Notes: a model not told the origin generated them from the letters alone. A DNA stretch of 14,234 bases from Burkholderiaceae bacterium (GCA_017999135.1 JAGOBT010000027.1:1-14234); one strand, 5' to 3'. Numbered from the stretch's first letter, positions 1 to 7,877 are shown. Program-made: numbers and translations.

Positions 1-2493
1 CAGCAGCGTGCCCACCGCCGGGCCTTCGTCAAGCAGCAGGCGCACATAGCCTTCGGCCTGGGCCACCTGCAGCAGGCGGCCAGTCAGCGCCACTGCGGCG
101 TCCAGGTCGGCCGGGCTGCCGGCACGCTGCAGGGCCAGGGCCTGCAGCACCTGCAGTTTCAGCGCGCGGCGCTGGCGCTGGGCTGCCTGGGCCTGTGCAG
201 CGGCCGCTGCGGCGGCGCGGGCGGCGGCGGCCGGGTCGCCGAACAGCACCTGCCAGCGCAGCCGGCCGATCGGCATGTCTTCCACGTCATGGGCGCTGAA
301 CTGGTGGCGCGCCACGCGCTGCCACACGGCGGTGTCGTCGGCGCGGTCCAGCGCCTGGGCGGCGGCCTCGGCCTGGCCCTGCAGCATCAGCACACGGGCG
401 CGCTCCAGCCGGGCGCTGGCCACCACCCGGGGCAGCTGGCGGTGGTGGCCCAGGTGCTCCAGCTCGGTGATGAACTGCAGGGCGGCGTCGATGTCGCCGC
501 GGCCGAAGGCGATGCGGGCGCACATCACATGGCTCAGGATCATGTGGTCGGGCAGGCCGACATCACGCGCCAGGGGCAGGTAGACGTTGAGCAGGTGCTC
601 GGCGGGGGCCAGATGGTGCGCCTCGTACACCACGCCGGCGTACAGCACGCCGGCCCAGGCGTTGCCGTGGGTGGGCTGCCAGGCGCCGGCGCCGGGCGCG
701 CCGGCGGGCGCGGCGGCCATGCCCAGCGCCAGCCGGAAGCGCGCCGTGGCCTGGCGCAGCCGGCCCTGCTGCAGGTCGAGCAGGCCTTCCACCGATTCGG
801 TGTACATGCGGTTGAAACCGTCGCCCTGCTGGCCGCGGCGGGCGGCGTCCAGCAGGCGCTGGGCCTGCTCGCGCTCGCCCAGCACGCCCATCACATGGGC
901 CATGGCGTTGCACAGCACGCTGTCGGCAAAGGGCTGGCCGGTGGGCACCCGGGCCAGGGCCTCGCGGCCCAGGTCGGCGGCGTCTTCCACCCGGTCCATC
1001 ATGGCCAGCAGCATCGGCTGCAGGGCGTTGACATGCGCGCGCACCGCCGCATCGGCGCTGGTGGCGCAGCCCGATTGCTGCAGCTGGTCCATCGCCGCCC
1101 AGGGCCCGCGGGTGAGGTTGCTGGCCCACAGCGACACCACCTGCAGCATCGGGTGCTCGGCCAGCGCGGCGTCGCCTTCCACGTTCTGCAGCGCGGCGAA
1201 CCAGCGCGCCAGCAGGCGCATGCGGCCCTGTTCCAGAAAGGCCATCGCATGCCCGGACAGCAGGTGGATGGCATGCGGCGCGTCGCCGCCTTCGATGGCG
1301 TGGTCGATCGCCGGCACCGGCCGGCCCTGGCCTTCGTACCAACCCGAGGCGGCCAGGTGCAGACGGACCAGCGCGTCGGGCTGCTCGCGCACCAGCTGGG
1401 CGCGCAGGAAGTCGGCAAACAGGCTGTGGTAGCGCCATTCTCGTTCGGCTGGCGCGGTGCCAGCGGCACCGGTGGCCTGGCTGATGGGGGTGATGAACAG
1501 GTTGGCGGCATCCAGCTGGGCCAGGATGCGGGCGGCATCGCTGCGCGGCGTCAGCGCCTGGCACAGCGGCGCGTTGAACTGCCGCAGGATGCTGGTGCGC
1601 AGCAGGAAGTTGCGCACCTCGGGCGTCTGGCGGGCCAGCACGTCTTCGGCCAGGAAATCGGCCACCGCCCGGTTGCTGCCCGAGAACTGGGCGATGAAAT
1701 CGGCCACGCTGCCCTGCCGCGCCATCACCGAATCCAGCGCCATCGACGCCAGCCACAGCGCGGCCACCCAGCCTTCGGTCTTGGCATGCAGCGGGTCGAC
1801 CTGGGCGGCCAGGTCGCCGGGCGTGCCGCTGCCATCACCCGGCCAGCGCAGGGCCAGGAACTGGCGGGTCTCGTCGCGCGAGAAGCGCAGCAACTCGGTG
1901 TCGATCTCCAGCAGCTGGCCGGCCATGCGCAGCCGGCCCAGGCCCAGCTCGGGCAGGCTGCGGCTGCCCAGCACCAGCTGGCCGCGGCGGGGCAGGTGGT
2001 CGATGATCTCGCGCACCAGGCCCAGCACCGCCGGCTCGGTGATCAGCTCGAAGTCGTCGAGAAACAGCGCAAACGGCGCGCCGTGCCGGGCCAGCGCATC
2101 GACCAGCGGTGTGGCCGGCCCGCCCAGGCCGGCGCCAGGCTGGGTGCCCGGCAGGCCGGGGCGGCCGACGATCTGCGCCACCGCCTGCTGCAGGCAGGCC
2201 AGGAAGCGCGGCACGTCGTTGTCGGTGCGCTCCAGCGTCAGCCAGGCAGTGGCCACGCCGCTGGCGGCCAGCTGCTCGCGGGCCTGCACCATGGCGGTGG
2301 TCTTGCCGAAGCCGGCCGGCGCCCGCACCAGCACCAGCTTGACGCCGCCGGCCTCGGCCATGCGGCGCACCACCGCCTGGCGCAGCACCTGCCGCGCCTG
2401 CGACAGCGGCGGGCTCAGCTTGGACGACAGCGGCCCGGCCGCCAGGCCGCCGGCGGGCATGGACAGTGGCGCGGGCGCAGGCAGGGCGGGCAT
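1..2493 (-). CDS. MalT/LAL-type LuxR-family ATP-dependent transcriptional regulator (partial, C-terminus outside window)
   Basis: A large STAND-type signalling ATPase regulator of which 831 codons are visible, starting at ATG 2493-2491 and still open at base 1. The N-terminus has the family's SKLSPP element (about residues 24-29), a Walker A motif APAGFGKTT at 58-66 and a Walker B motif FALFLDD at 141-147. A long helical repeat region of MalT/TPR type follows. The last visible residues (GYVRLLLDEGPAVGTLL) match the stretch that precedes the LuxR helix-turn-helix in MalT-like proteins, so that domain should lie just beyond the window. A second possible start is the ATG at 2460. No strong ribosome binding site is seen before either. 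The gene diverges from tesB across 54 bases. Family knowledge says such proteins bind a ligand and ATP and activate catabolic genes; the ligand and targets cannot be read here. Confidence 0.88.
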   Translation of the reverse strand, partial: MPALPAPAPLSMPAGGLAAGPLSSKLSPPLSQARQVLRQAVVRRMAEAGGVKLVLVRAPAGFGKTTAMVQAREQLAASGVATAWLTLERTDNDVPRFLACLQQAVAQIVGRPGLPGTQPGAGLGGPATPLVDALARHGAPFALFLDDFELITEPAVLGLVREIIDHLPRRGQLVLGSRSLPELGLGRLRMAGQLLEIDTELLRFSRDETRQFLALRWPGDGSGTPGDLAAQVDPLHAKTEGWVAALWLASMALDSVMARQGSVADFIAQFSGSNRAVADFLAEDVLARQTPEVRNFLLRTSILRQFNAPLCQALTPRSDAARILAQLDAANLFITPISQATGAAGTAPAEREWRYHSLFADFLRAQLVREQPDALVRLHLAASGWYEGQGRPVPAIDHAIEGGDAPHAIHLLSGHAMAFLEQGRMRLLARWFAALQNVEGDAALAEHPMLQVVSLWASNLTRGPWAAMDQLQQSGCATSADAAVRAHVNALQPMLLAMMDRVEDAADLGREALARVPTGQPFADSVLCNAMAHVMGVLGEREQAQRLLDAARRGQQGDGFNRMYTESVEGLLDLQQGRLRQATARFRLALGMAAAPAGAPGAGAWQPTHGNAWAGVLYAGVVYEAHHLAPAEHLLNVYLPLARDVGLPDHMILSHVMCARIAFGRGDIDAALQFITELEHLGHHRQLPRVVASARLERARVLMLQGQAEAAAQALDRADDTAVWQRVARHQFSAHDVEDMPIGRLRWQVLFGDPAAAARAAAAAAAQAQAAQRQRRALKLQVLQALALQRAGSPADLDAAVALTGRLLQVAQAEGYVRLLLDEGPAVGTLL

Positions 2494-2547
2494 CGCCCGG
2501 GATTCTGGCCCAGGGCCCCGGCGTGCGGCCGGCACAATCGGGACACC
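2494..2547. promoter_or_regulatory. Divergent intergenic region between the MalT-like regulator and tesB
   Basis: Only 54 bases separate the two divergent start codons, so the promoters of both genes must overlap or lie inside the opposite gene. A CACAAT hexamer at 2533-2538, 9 bases before the tesB start, is a weak -10 candidate without a convincing -35 partner. No palindrome or operator-like repeat is apparent. Confidence 0.3.
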
Positions 2548-3477
2548 ATGTCCGACGATCCGACACCCGCTTCCCCACCGGTCACCCCTGGCGACTTCGA
2601 CAACGACACCCAGCAAGCGCTGCACGACCTGGTCGATCTGCTGCGCCTGGAGCCGCTGGAGCACAACCTGTTCCGCGGCCAGAGCCGCGACAACGGCGGC
2701 CAGGCCGTGTTCGGCGGCCAGGTGCTGGGTCAGGCGCTGATGGCTGCCGGCCGCACGGTGGACCCGGCCCACCAGGTGCATTCGCTGCACGGCTACTTCC
2801 TGCGTGCAGGCGACAAGACCCAACCCATCGTCTACGACGTGGACCGCATCCGCGATGGCGCCAGCTTCACCACCCGGCGGGTGGTGGCCATCCAGCACGG
2901 CCAGGCGATCTTCCACATGTCCGCCTCGTTCCAGAAGCGGGAAGATGGCCCGACCCACCAGGACACCATGCCGGCCGCGCCGCCGCCCGAGGGCTTCGAG
3001 GACGACCACCTGCGCGACCGCCGCCTGATCGACCGCATGCCGGCCTGGCGCCAGCAGTACCTGCGCCAGGCCCAGCCGGTGCACATGCGCGCGGTGAACC
3101 CGATCAATGCCTTCGCGCCGCAGCCGCTGCCGGCCCAGGCCCTGCACTGGATGCGCGCCGCCCACCCGCTGCCCGACGACCCGCTGATCCACCAGGCCCT
3201 GCTGGCCTTTGCCAGCGACTGGAGCCTGATGAGCGTGGCCATGCGCCCGCATGCGCTGAGCTGGCAGCAAGGCAATGTGCAGGGCGTGAGCCTGGCCCAC
3301 GCGATGTGGTTCCACCGGGATGTCCGCTTCGACGACTGGCTGCTGTACCAGAGCGATTCACCCAGCCTGAGTGGCGCCCGCGGCTTCTGCCGCGGCAGCC
3401 TGTGGCGGCGCGATGGCACGCTGGTGGCCAGCGTGGCGCAGGAGGGGCTGATCCGCATCCGCCGGCCCGCGGACTGA
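2548..3477 (+). CDS. tesB: Acyl-CoA thioesterase II (TesB type, double hotdog)
   Basis: Predicted to hydrolyse acyl-CoA esters to free fatty acid and CoA in the cytoplasm. The protein is 309 aa, slightly longer than E. coli TesB (about 286 aa) through a proline-rich N-terminal extension. Family landmarks are visible: FRGQSRD near 42-48, VFGGQVLGQAL at 54-64, HSLHGYFLRAGD at 78-89, FASDWSLM at 221-228, AMWFHR at 252-257 and SVAQEGLIR at 295-303. The E. coli catalytic set Asp204/Thr228/Gln278 corresponds to D224, S248 and Q298, so Thr is replaced by Ser, a conservative change. The ATG at 2548 is chosen because homology begins soon after it; the reading frame stays open far upstream only because it lies antisense to the GC-rich regulator gene. 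It is followed after 102 bases by a co-oriented SDR gene. A role in beta-oxidation or CoA recycling is inferred; the true substrate is unknown. Confidence 0.92.
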   Translation: MSDDPTPASPPVTPGDFDNDTQQALHDLVDLLRLEPLEHNLFRGQSRDNGGQAVFGGQVLGQALMAAGRTVDPAHQVHSLHGYFLRAGDKTQPIVYDVDRIRDGASFTTRRVVAIQHGQAIFHMSASFQKREDGPTHQDTMPAAPPPEGFEDDHLRDRRLIDRMPAWRQQYLRQAQPVHMRAVNPINAFAPQPLPAQALHWMRAAHPLPDDPLIHQALLAFASDWSLMSVAMRPHALSWQQGNVQGVSLAHAMWFHRDVRFDDWLLYQSDSPSLSGARGFCRGSLWRRDGTLVASVAQEGLIRIRRPAD

Positions 3478-3579
3478 GCTGCCGCGGTCAGCCGGCAACT
3501 TCGTCGATTCGGACGATGGCTGGCCGGCGCACGGCTGGATAGTGTGCGGGGCTGTCCCAACCACCGACAAGGCACTGCC

Positions 3580-4362
3580 ATGCAACTTGATTCCACCATC
3601 TCCGCCGTCATCACCGGAGGCGCTTCAGGCCTGGGTGCGGCGACGGCACGCCGCCTGGCCGCCCACGGCGTGAAGGTGGCCCTGTTTGATTTGAACGAGG
3701 CCGCCGGCGAAGCCCTGGCCAAGGAACTGGGCGGCGTGTTCTGCCTGGTCGATGTGACCAAGGAAGACTCGGTCGATGCCGGCTTCGCCAAGAGCCGCGC
3801 GGCCATCGGACAAGAGCGCATCCTGGTCAACTGCGCCGGCACCGGCAATGCCATCAAGACCGCCAGCCGCGACAGGACCACGGGCGAGATCAAGGCGTTT
3901 CCCACCGCCAACTTCGAGCGCATCATCCAGATCAACCTGATCGGCACGTTTCGCTGCATCGCCAAGAGCGCCGCTGGCATGCTGACGCTGCCGGTGCTGC
4001 CCGACGGTGACCGTGGCGCCATCATCAACACCGCCAGCGTGGCTGCGCAGGATGGCCAGATGGGCCAGGCCAGCTATTCGGCCAGCAAGGCCGGCGTGGT
4101 GGGCATGACCCTGCCGATCGCCCGCGACCTGATGGGCGAGAACATCCGCGTCAACACCATCCTGCCGGGCTTGTTCAACACCCCGCTGCTGCAGGGCGCG
4201 CCCGAGAAGGTGAAGGAAGCGCTGGCTGCATCGGTGCCCTTCCCCAAGCGCCTGGGCGACCCGGCCGAGTACGCCGCGCTGGCAGAGTTCATGATCAGCA
4301 ACGGCTACATGAACGCAGAGAGCGTGCGCATCGACGGCGCCATCCGCATGGCGCCCCGGTAA
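3580..4362 (+). CDS. Short-chain dehydrogenase/reductase, HSD10-like 3-hydroxyacyl-CoA dehydrogenase
   Basis: A 260-aa classical SDR, probably an NAD+-dependent 3-hydroxyacyl-CoA (or 3-hydroxy-2-methylbutyryl-CoA) dehydrogenase. The nucleotide-binding motif TGGASGLG is at 12-19 and D37 at the end of beta-2 favours NAD(H). NCAG at 84-87 replaces the usual NNAG, as is common in the HSD17B10 group. The catalytic tetrad is N119, S153, Y166 and K170, within YSASK. The C-terminal half (LPGLFNTPLL near 195-204) fits the HSD10 group. The start is ATG 3580, with AAGG about 9 bases upstream; a GTG at 3544 would add 12 residues absent from the fold. It sits between tesB and ynjF, 15 bases ahead of the latter. 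The neighbouring thioesterase suggests acyl-CoA metabolism. The exact substrate is not readable from sequence. Confidence 0.88.
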   Translation: MQLDSTISAVITGGASGLGAATARRLAAHGVKVALFDLNEAAGEALAKELGGVFCLVDVTKEDSVDAGFAKSRAAIGQERILVNCAGTGNAIKTASRDRTTGEIKAFPTANFERIIQINLIGTFRCIAKSAAGMLTLPVLPDGDRGAIINTASVAAQDGQMGQASYSASKAGVVGMTLPIARDLMGENIRVNTILPGLFNTPLLQGAPEKVKEALAASVPFPKRLGDPAEYAALAEFMISNGYMNAESVRIDGAIRMAPR

Positions 4363-4377
4363 CGACCGCCACCCCAC

Positions 4378-4989
4378 ATGCTGGACCGCCCTGCGCAGGC
4401 GCTGATCGCTCCGGCGCTGCAGGCGGCCGGCCGCTGGCTGGTGCGCCACGGCGGCACGGCCGATGCCATCACCTGGGCTGGCTTCGCCCTGGGCCTGGCT
4501 GCGGCGGCCTGCATCGCACTGCAGCAGCCACTGGCCGGGCTGGCGCTGATCCTGGTCAGCCGGCTGATGGATGGACTGGACGGCACGGTGGCGCGCCTGA
4601 CCGCGCCCACCGACCGCGGCGCCTTCCTCGACATCACGCTCGACTTCCTGTTCTACGCCAGCATCCCGCTGGCGTTTGCGCTGGCTGATCCAGCGGCCAA
4701 TGCGCTGGCGGCCGCGGTGCTGCTGGCGGCCTTCATCGGCACCGGCAGCAGCTTTCTGGCGTTTGCGGTGCTGGCCGAGCGCCGCGGGCTGAAGAGCCTG
4801 GCTTACCCGAGCAAGGGGCTGTTCTACCTGGGCGGGCTCACTGAGGCGACCGAGACGTTGGCCTGCTTCGTGGCCATGTGCCTGTGGCCGGCGGCGTTTG
4901 CACCGCTGGCCCTGGGTTTTGCCGCGCTGTGCGCGCTGACCGTGCTGGCCCGGCTGCGGGCCGGCTGGCTGGCGTTCAGCGCGGACTGA
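4378..4989 (+). CDS. ynjF: CDP-alcohol phosphatidyltransferase family membrane protein (YnjF-like)
   Basis: A 203-aa integral membrane protein with about five or six hydrophobic segments. The CDP-alcohol phosphatidyltransferase motif is complete: D65, D68, G69, A72, R73, G81, D85 and D89. Family members transfer a phosphatidyl group from a CDP-activated lipid to an alcohol in a metal-dependent reaction at the cytoplasmic membrane. The spacing between AR and the next Gly is 7 residues, one shorter than the commonly quoted 8-9. The segments AFIGTGSSFLAFAVLAE (118-134) and YLGGLTEATET (150-160) resemble E. coli YnjF, whose alcohol substrate is not established as far as I know. The ATG lies 15 bases after the SDR stop without a clear Shine-Dalgarno, suggesting coupled expression. 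The gene converges on ena. Confidence 0.87.
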   Translation: MLDRPAQALIAPALQAAGRWLVRHGGTADAITWAGFALGLAAAACIALQQPLAGLALILVSRLMDGLDGTVARLTAPTDRGAFLDITLDFLFYASIPLAFALADPAANALAAAVLLAAFIGTGSSFLAFAVLAERRGLKSLAYPSKGLFYLGGLTEATETLACFVAMCLWPAAFAPLALGFAALCALTVLARLRAGWLAFSAD

Positions 4990-5010
4990 CGCGCCCTGTG
5001 CGCCGTCAGT
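4985..5010. terminator. Stem-loop between convergent ynjF and ena, candidate bidirectional terminator
   Basis: The arms ACTGACG (4985-4991) and CGTCAGT (5004-5010) are perfect reverse complements. Three further pairs (CGC 4992-4994 with GCG 5000-5002) extend the stem past a single bulged C at 5003, leaving the 5-base loop CCTGT. The stem contains both TGA stop codons: ynjF at 4987-4989 and ena at 5008-5006 on the minus strand. There is no T-tract on either side, so it is not a textbook intrinsic terminator, but its position fits a shared 3' end for the converging transcripts. Confidence 0.5.
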
Positions 5011-6199
5011 GGCCGGTGACCACCGGCACCTCCATCGCCGGCGGGGTGTTGCGGCTGCGGCCGCAGCGCACGATGCCGTCGATCATCACCATGCCCACGC
5101 CGGGGATGTCGCCGAGTTGCACGCTCTCCAGCAGGGTGCGGCCGGCGGTGTGCTGGGCGCGGTCCATGAAGACGAAATCGGCATCGCGGCCTGGCTCGAT
5201 CAGGCCGCAGTTCAGGCTGCGCAGGCGCGCGGTGTTGCCGGTGGCAAAGCAGAACACCAGCTCGGCCGGGATGTTGCCCAGCGACGAGAGCAGGGCAATC
5301 ATGCGCAGCATGCCCAGCGGCTGCACGCCCGAGCCGGCCGGCCCGTCGGTGCCCAGGATCACCCGGTGCGGGCACTTCAGCTGCATGGCGGCCTGGGCGG
5401 CGGCGATGGCCACGCGCTCGTTGCCGTTGTGCACGATCTCGATGGCGCGCGGGCTCTTCTCGCACAGGTCGCACACATCCCGCTCAGGCAGGCTGGTGTG
5501 GCCGCCGTTGATGTGGCCGATGACGTCGGCATCGGCCTCCAGCACCACGTCCTTGTCGATCAGGCCCGACCCGGGGATGCTGGGCCCACCGGTGTGGATG
5601 GTGCTCTGGATGCCGTGCTGGCGGGCCCAGGCCACCATCTGCTTCGCTTCGTACCCGGCCTTCACCGAGCCCAGGCCCACCTCGCCCAGCAGCTTGACGC
5701 CGGCCGCGGCCAGCTCGGCAAAGTCGCTCTCGACCATGCCTTTCTCGATCACCGGTGCGCCGGCCAGCACCTTGACGCCGCCGGGGCGGAAGTTGTCGAA
5801 GGCGCGCTGCGCGGTGATGGCCAGCGCCTTCAGGCCGACGATGTCCTTGGGCCGGCCGGGCAGGTGCACCTCGCCGGCGCTGATCATGGTGGTGACGCCG
5901 CCGTTCATGGTGCTGTCGATCCAGCCGATCTGGTTCTGGCGCGGGGTCCAGTCGCCGAAGACAGGGTGCACATGGCTGTCGATGAGCCCAGGCGCCACGC
6001 AGGTGCCGCGGGCGTCGATCAGGGTGTCGGGCTGGGCGGTGTCGCAGTCCTTCTCGCGGCCCACCTGGGTGATGATGCCGTCGACCACGATGATGGTGTC
6101 GGCCTCCAGGATCGGCCGCTCCAGGTCACCTGACAGCAGCAGCCCGATGTTGCGGATCACCACCTTGCCCGACTTGCCACCTGCTGCCACATCTGCCAT
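5006..6199 (-). CDS. ena: Enamidase-type amidohydrolase (1,4,5,6-tetrahydro-6-oxonicotinate hydrolase)
   Basis: A 397-aa amidohydrolase-superfamily protein that closely resembles enamidase of Eubacterium barkeri, which hydrolyses 1,4,5,6-tetrahydro-6-oxonicotinate to 2-formylglutarate and ammonia. Predicted metal ligands are H76 and H78 (HVH), E173 (GEVGLG, replacing the carboxylated lysine of many relatives), H202 (HTGG), H229 (HINGG) and D285 (GTDGPAGSG). Other shared stretches are GGVTTMISAG at 100-109, LPGRPKD at 113-119, and GDIPG plus SRNTPPA near the C-terminus. The length matches the family (about 385 aa). ATG 6199 has GGAG about 9 bases upstream. Twenty bases upstream lies a perfect 18-bp palindrome, the presumed TetR operator, so ena can be controlled separately from tetR and fpr. 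Its pairing with hnr across the regulator strongly supports the assignment; a different cyclic enamide substrate remains possible. Confidence 0.88.
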   Translation of the reverse strand: MADVAAGGKSGKVVIRNIGLLLSGDLERPILEADTIIVVDGIITQVGREKDCDTAQPDTLIDARGTCVAPGLIDSHVHPVFGDWTPRQNQIGWIDSTMNGGVTTMISAGEVHLPGRPKDIVGLKALAITAQRAFDNFRPGGVKVLAGAPVIEKGMVESDFAELAAAGVKLLGEVGLGSVKAGYEAKQMVAWARQHGIQSTIHTGGPSIPGSGLIDKDVVLEADADVIGHINGGHTSLPERDVCDLCEKSPRAIEIVHNGNERVAIAAAQAAMQLKCPHRVILGTDGPAGSGVQPLGMLRMIALLSSLGNIPAELVFCFATGNTARLRSLNCGLIEPGRDADFVFMDRAQHTAGRTLLESVQLGDIPGVGMVMIDGIVRCGRSRNTPPAMEVPVVTGH

Positions 6200-6219
6200 G
6201 TCATTCGCTCCGTTGATTG

Positions 6220-6237
6220 ATGTAGCAAAGGCTACAT
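6220..6237. promoter_or_regulatory. Perfect palindromic operator upstream of ena (presumed TetR site O1)
   Basis: ATGTAGC (6220-6226), spacer AAAG, GCTACAT (6231-6237): a perfect 7-bp inverted repeat in an 18-bp site. It lies between tetR and ena, 20 bases before the ena start. The same half-sites recur perfectly at 7878-7895. A weak promoter candidate on the minus strand (TTGAGC at 6257-6252, TAGCCT at 6234-6229, 17 bases apart) would place the operator over the -10. Recognition by the neighbouring TetR protein is inferred from proximity and repetition. Confidence 0.75.
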
Positions 6238-6261
6238 GAAGCGCGAAGGCGGCTCAAGCAC

Positions 6262-6972
6262 TCAGGAAGCAGATGGCGCCACGCAGACGGCGCGGCGCAC
6301 CGCGTCGATGACGAAGGCCTCCCAATGCGCCAGCGCGTTGGGCGCCTCCAGGTTCTCGCCCAGGAACGACGACAGCGTGAAGCGGTTGCTGAGGTAGAAG
6401 TAGGCCATCGACGCGATCATCAGGTACAGGTCGCGGGCGTTCAGCGTGGGGCGGAACAGGCCCTGGGCGATGCCGGCCTGCAGCACGCTGTCGGTGATGG
6501 CGAGCGCCGGCGACGAATAGTCCTTGGCCCGCACGCTCTTCGCGATGTGCTTGCCGCGCAGCAGGTTCTCGCTGTTGAGCAGGGTGATGAACTCGGGGTT
6601 CTTCTGGTAGTAGGTCCAGACGAAGCGGATCATCGCGTCGAGTGCGGCCAGCGGCTGCGTGGTGTCGAGCGCCAGGCCCTGCTCAGCCTCGTTGAAGCGG
6701 CGGTAGGTGTCCTCGATCACCGCGATGAACAACCCCTCCTTGCTACCGAAGTAGTAGTAGATCATCCGGTCATAGGACTTGGCCGCCTTGCTGATCTGCT
6801 CGACCCGGCCGCCGGCAAAGCCGTGGCGGGCGAAGACCTTGGTGGCGGCGCGCAGGATGGCCTCACGCGTGGCCTGCGCTGCCAGCGCGCGCACGCCGGG
6901 GGCGCGCGTGCCTCCCGTGCCACCGCCGCGCTTGGCGGCCGCCTTCGAGGTCTTGCGGGCTGCGGTGGCCAT
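6262..6972 (-). CDS. TetR-family transcriptional regulator
   Basis: A 236-aa TetR-type regulator. Residues 1-30 are a Lys/Arg/Gly/Ala-rich, probably disordered basic extension. The N-terminal DNA-binding domain begins near TREAILRAATKVFARHGF (35-52), with the helix-turn-helix around 55-76 and the family hallmark YYYFGSKEGLF at 72-82. The C-terminal ligand/dimer domain (KNPEFITLLNSENLLRGKHI at 124-143) is reminiscent of the RutR-like C-terminal family. It lies 35 bases downstream of fpr and upstream of ena on the same strand. No operator lies directly before it, so it is probably transcribed from the fpr promoter and thereby autoregulated. The palindromes before ena, between fpr and hnr, and before the first DUF1185 gene are its likely targets. 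Its inducer is plausibly the heterocycle substrate or an intermediate (inference). Confidence 0.9.
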   Translation of the reverse strand: MATAARKTSKAAAKRGGGTGGTRAPGVRALAAQATREAILRAATKVFARHGFAGGRVEQISKAAKSYDRMIYYYFGSKEGLFIAVIEDTYRRFNEAEQGLALDTTQPLAALDAMIRFVWTYYQKNPEFITLLNSENLLRGKHIAKSVRAKDYSSPALAITDSVLQAGIAQGLFRPTLNARDLYLMIASMAYFYLSNRFTLSSFLGENLEAPNALAHWEAFVIDAVRRAVCVAPSAS

Positions 6973-7007
6973 GCAGGGGCGTGTGGCTCAGGGCAGCCCA
7001 GGGGCGG

Positions 7008-7781
7008 TCACTGCTCGACGAAGGCGCGCTCGATCACGTACTCACCGGGCGTGGTGGTGTTGCCTTCCTTGAAGTGGCGCGCTTCCAGCAGCGCCTTCAG
7101 GTCTTTCAGCAGGGCCGGGCTGCCGCAGATCATCACCCGGTCTTCGGCCGGGTTGATTTGGGGCAGGCCCAGGTCGCTGAACATCTTGCCGGAATCCAGC
7201 AGATCGGTGATGCGGCCGGTGTTGCGGTAGGCCTCGCGGGTGACCGTGGGGTAGTACTTGAGCTGCTGGCTGATCATCTCGCCCAGGAACTCGTGCTTGG
7301 GCAGTTCCTGCGTGATGTAGTCGTGGTAGGCCAGCTCGGCCACCTCGCGCACGCCGTGCACCAGCACCACCTGCTGAAACTTCTCGTAGGTGTCGGGGTC
7401 GCGGATGATGCTCATGAACGGCGCCAGGCCGGTGCCGCTGCCCATCAGGTACAAGCGCCTGGCCGGCAGCAGGTAGTCGATCAGCAGCGTGCCGGTGGGC
7501 TTGTTGCCGACGATGACCTTGTCGCCCGGCTGGATGTGCTGCAGCCGGCTGGTCAGCGGGCCGTCCTGCACCTTGATGCTGAGGAACTCGAGCGTCTCTT
7601 CATAGTTGGCGCTGACCACGCTGTAGGCCCGCAGCAGCGGCTTGCCGTCCACCCGCAGGCCGATCATCGTGAAGTGGCCGTTCTTGAAGCGCAGCGTGGT
7701 GCCACGGGTGGTGGTGAAGCTGAACAACCGGTCGGTCCAGTGGTGGACGGTGAGGACGGTTTCTTCGTTGAAGGCGCTCAT
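7008..7781 (-). CDS. fpr: Ferredoxin-NADP+ reductase (Azotobacter/bacterial subclass)
   Basis: A 257-aa FAD enzyme that moves electrons between NADP(H) and ferredoxin or flavodoxin in the cytoplasm. The FAD-binding motif RAYSVVSANYEE is at 51-62, the NADP-binding GSGTGLAPF at 114-122, MICGSP at 217-222, and the C-terminus is YVIERAFVEQ, close to the FVEK ending of the Azotobacter subclass. Length is typical. ATG 7781 is chosen because homology starts at MSAFNEETV. An in-frame ATG at 7886 would lie inside the operator and add 35 proline- and cysteine-containing residues foreign to the family. No clear Shine-Dalgarno precedes 7781. As first gene of fpr-tetR-ena and divergent from hnr, it is the obvious electron supplier for the ferredoxin-dependent reductase. 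This dedicated role is inferred; a second housekeeping fpr elsewhere would support it. Confidence 0.9.
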   Translation of the reverse strand: MSAFNEETVLTVHHWTDRLFSFTTTRGTTLRFKNGHFTMIGLRVDGKPLLRAYSVVSANYEETLEFLSIKVQDGPLTSRLQHIQPGDKVIVGNKPTGTLLIDYLLPARRLYLMGSGTGLAPFMSIIRDPDTYEKFQQVVLVHGVREVAELAYHDYITQELPKHEFLGEMISQQLKYYPTVTREAYRNTGRITDLLDSGKMFSDLGLPQINPAEDRVMICGSPALLKDLKALLEARHFKEGNTTTPGEYVIERAFVEQ

Positions 7782-7877
7782 GGTGGTGCGGCTGGGTTCT
7801 GGATCGGTGCGGGCGGGGCACCAGGCCGGCGCAGCGGGCATCCACACCCGGCCGCACTTGCATGGCCTGCGCCCTGA

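Noticed and set aside
289..2547. A very long open frame on the plus strand, continuous with tesB (over 1,000 codons in total)
   Set aside because: It is antisense to the MalT-like regulator, which has Walker A/B motifs in its own frame. The extension is low-complexity Gly/Ala/Gln/His sequence typical of GC-rich shadow frames, and TesB homology begins only after ATG 2548.
4304..4310. GCTACAT half-site inside the SDR gene
   Set aside because: The partner arm at the proper distance matches only 3 of 7 bases, and the site lies within conserved coding sequence.
5009..6133. A 374-codon open frame on the plus strand opposite ena, and similar ones opposite tetR and fpr
   Set aside because: The minus-strand frames encode recognised families with active-site residues; the plus-strand translations are repetitive His/Gly/Ala/Val sequence.
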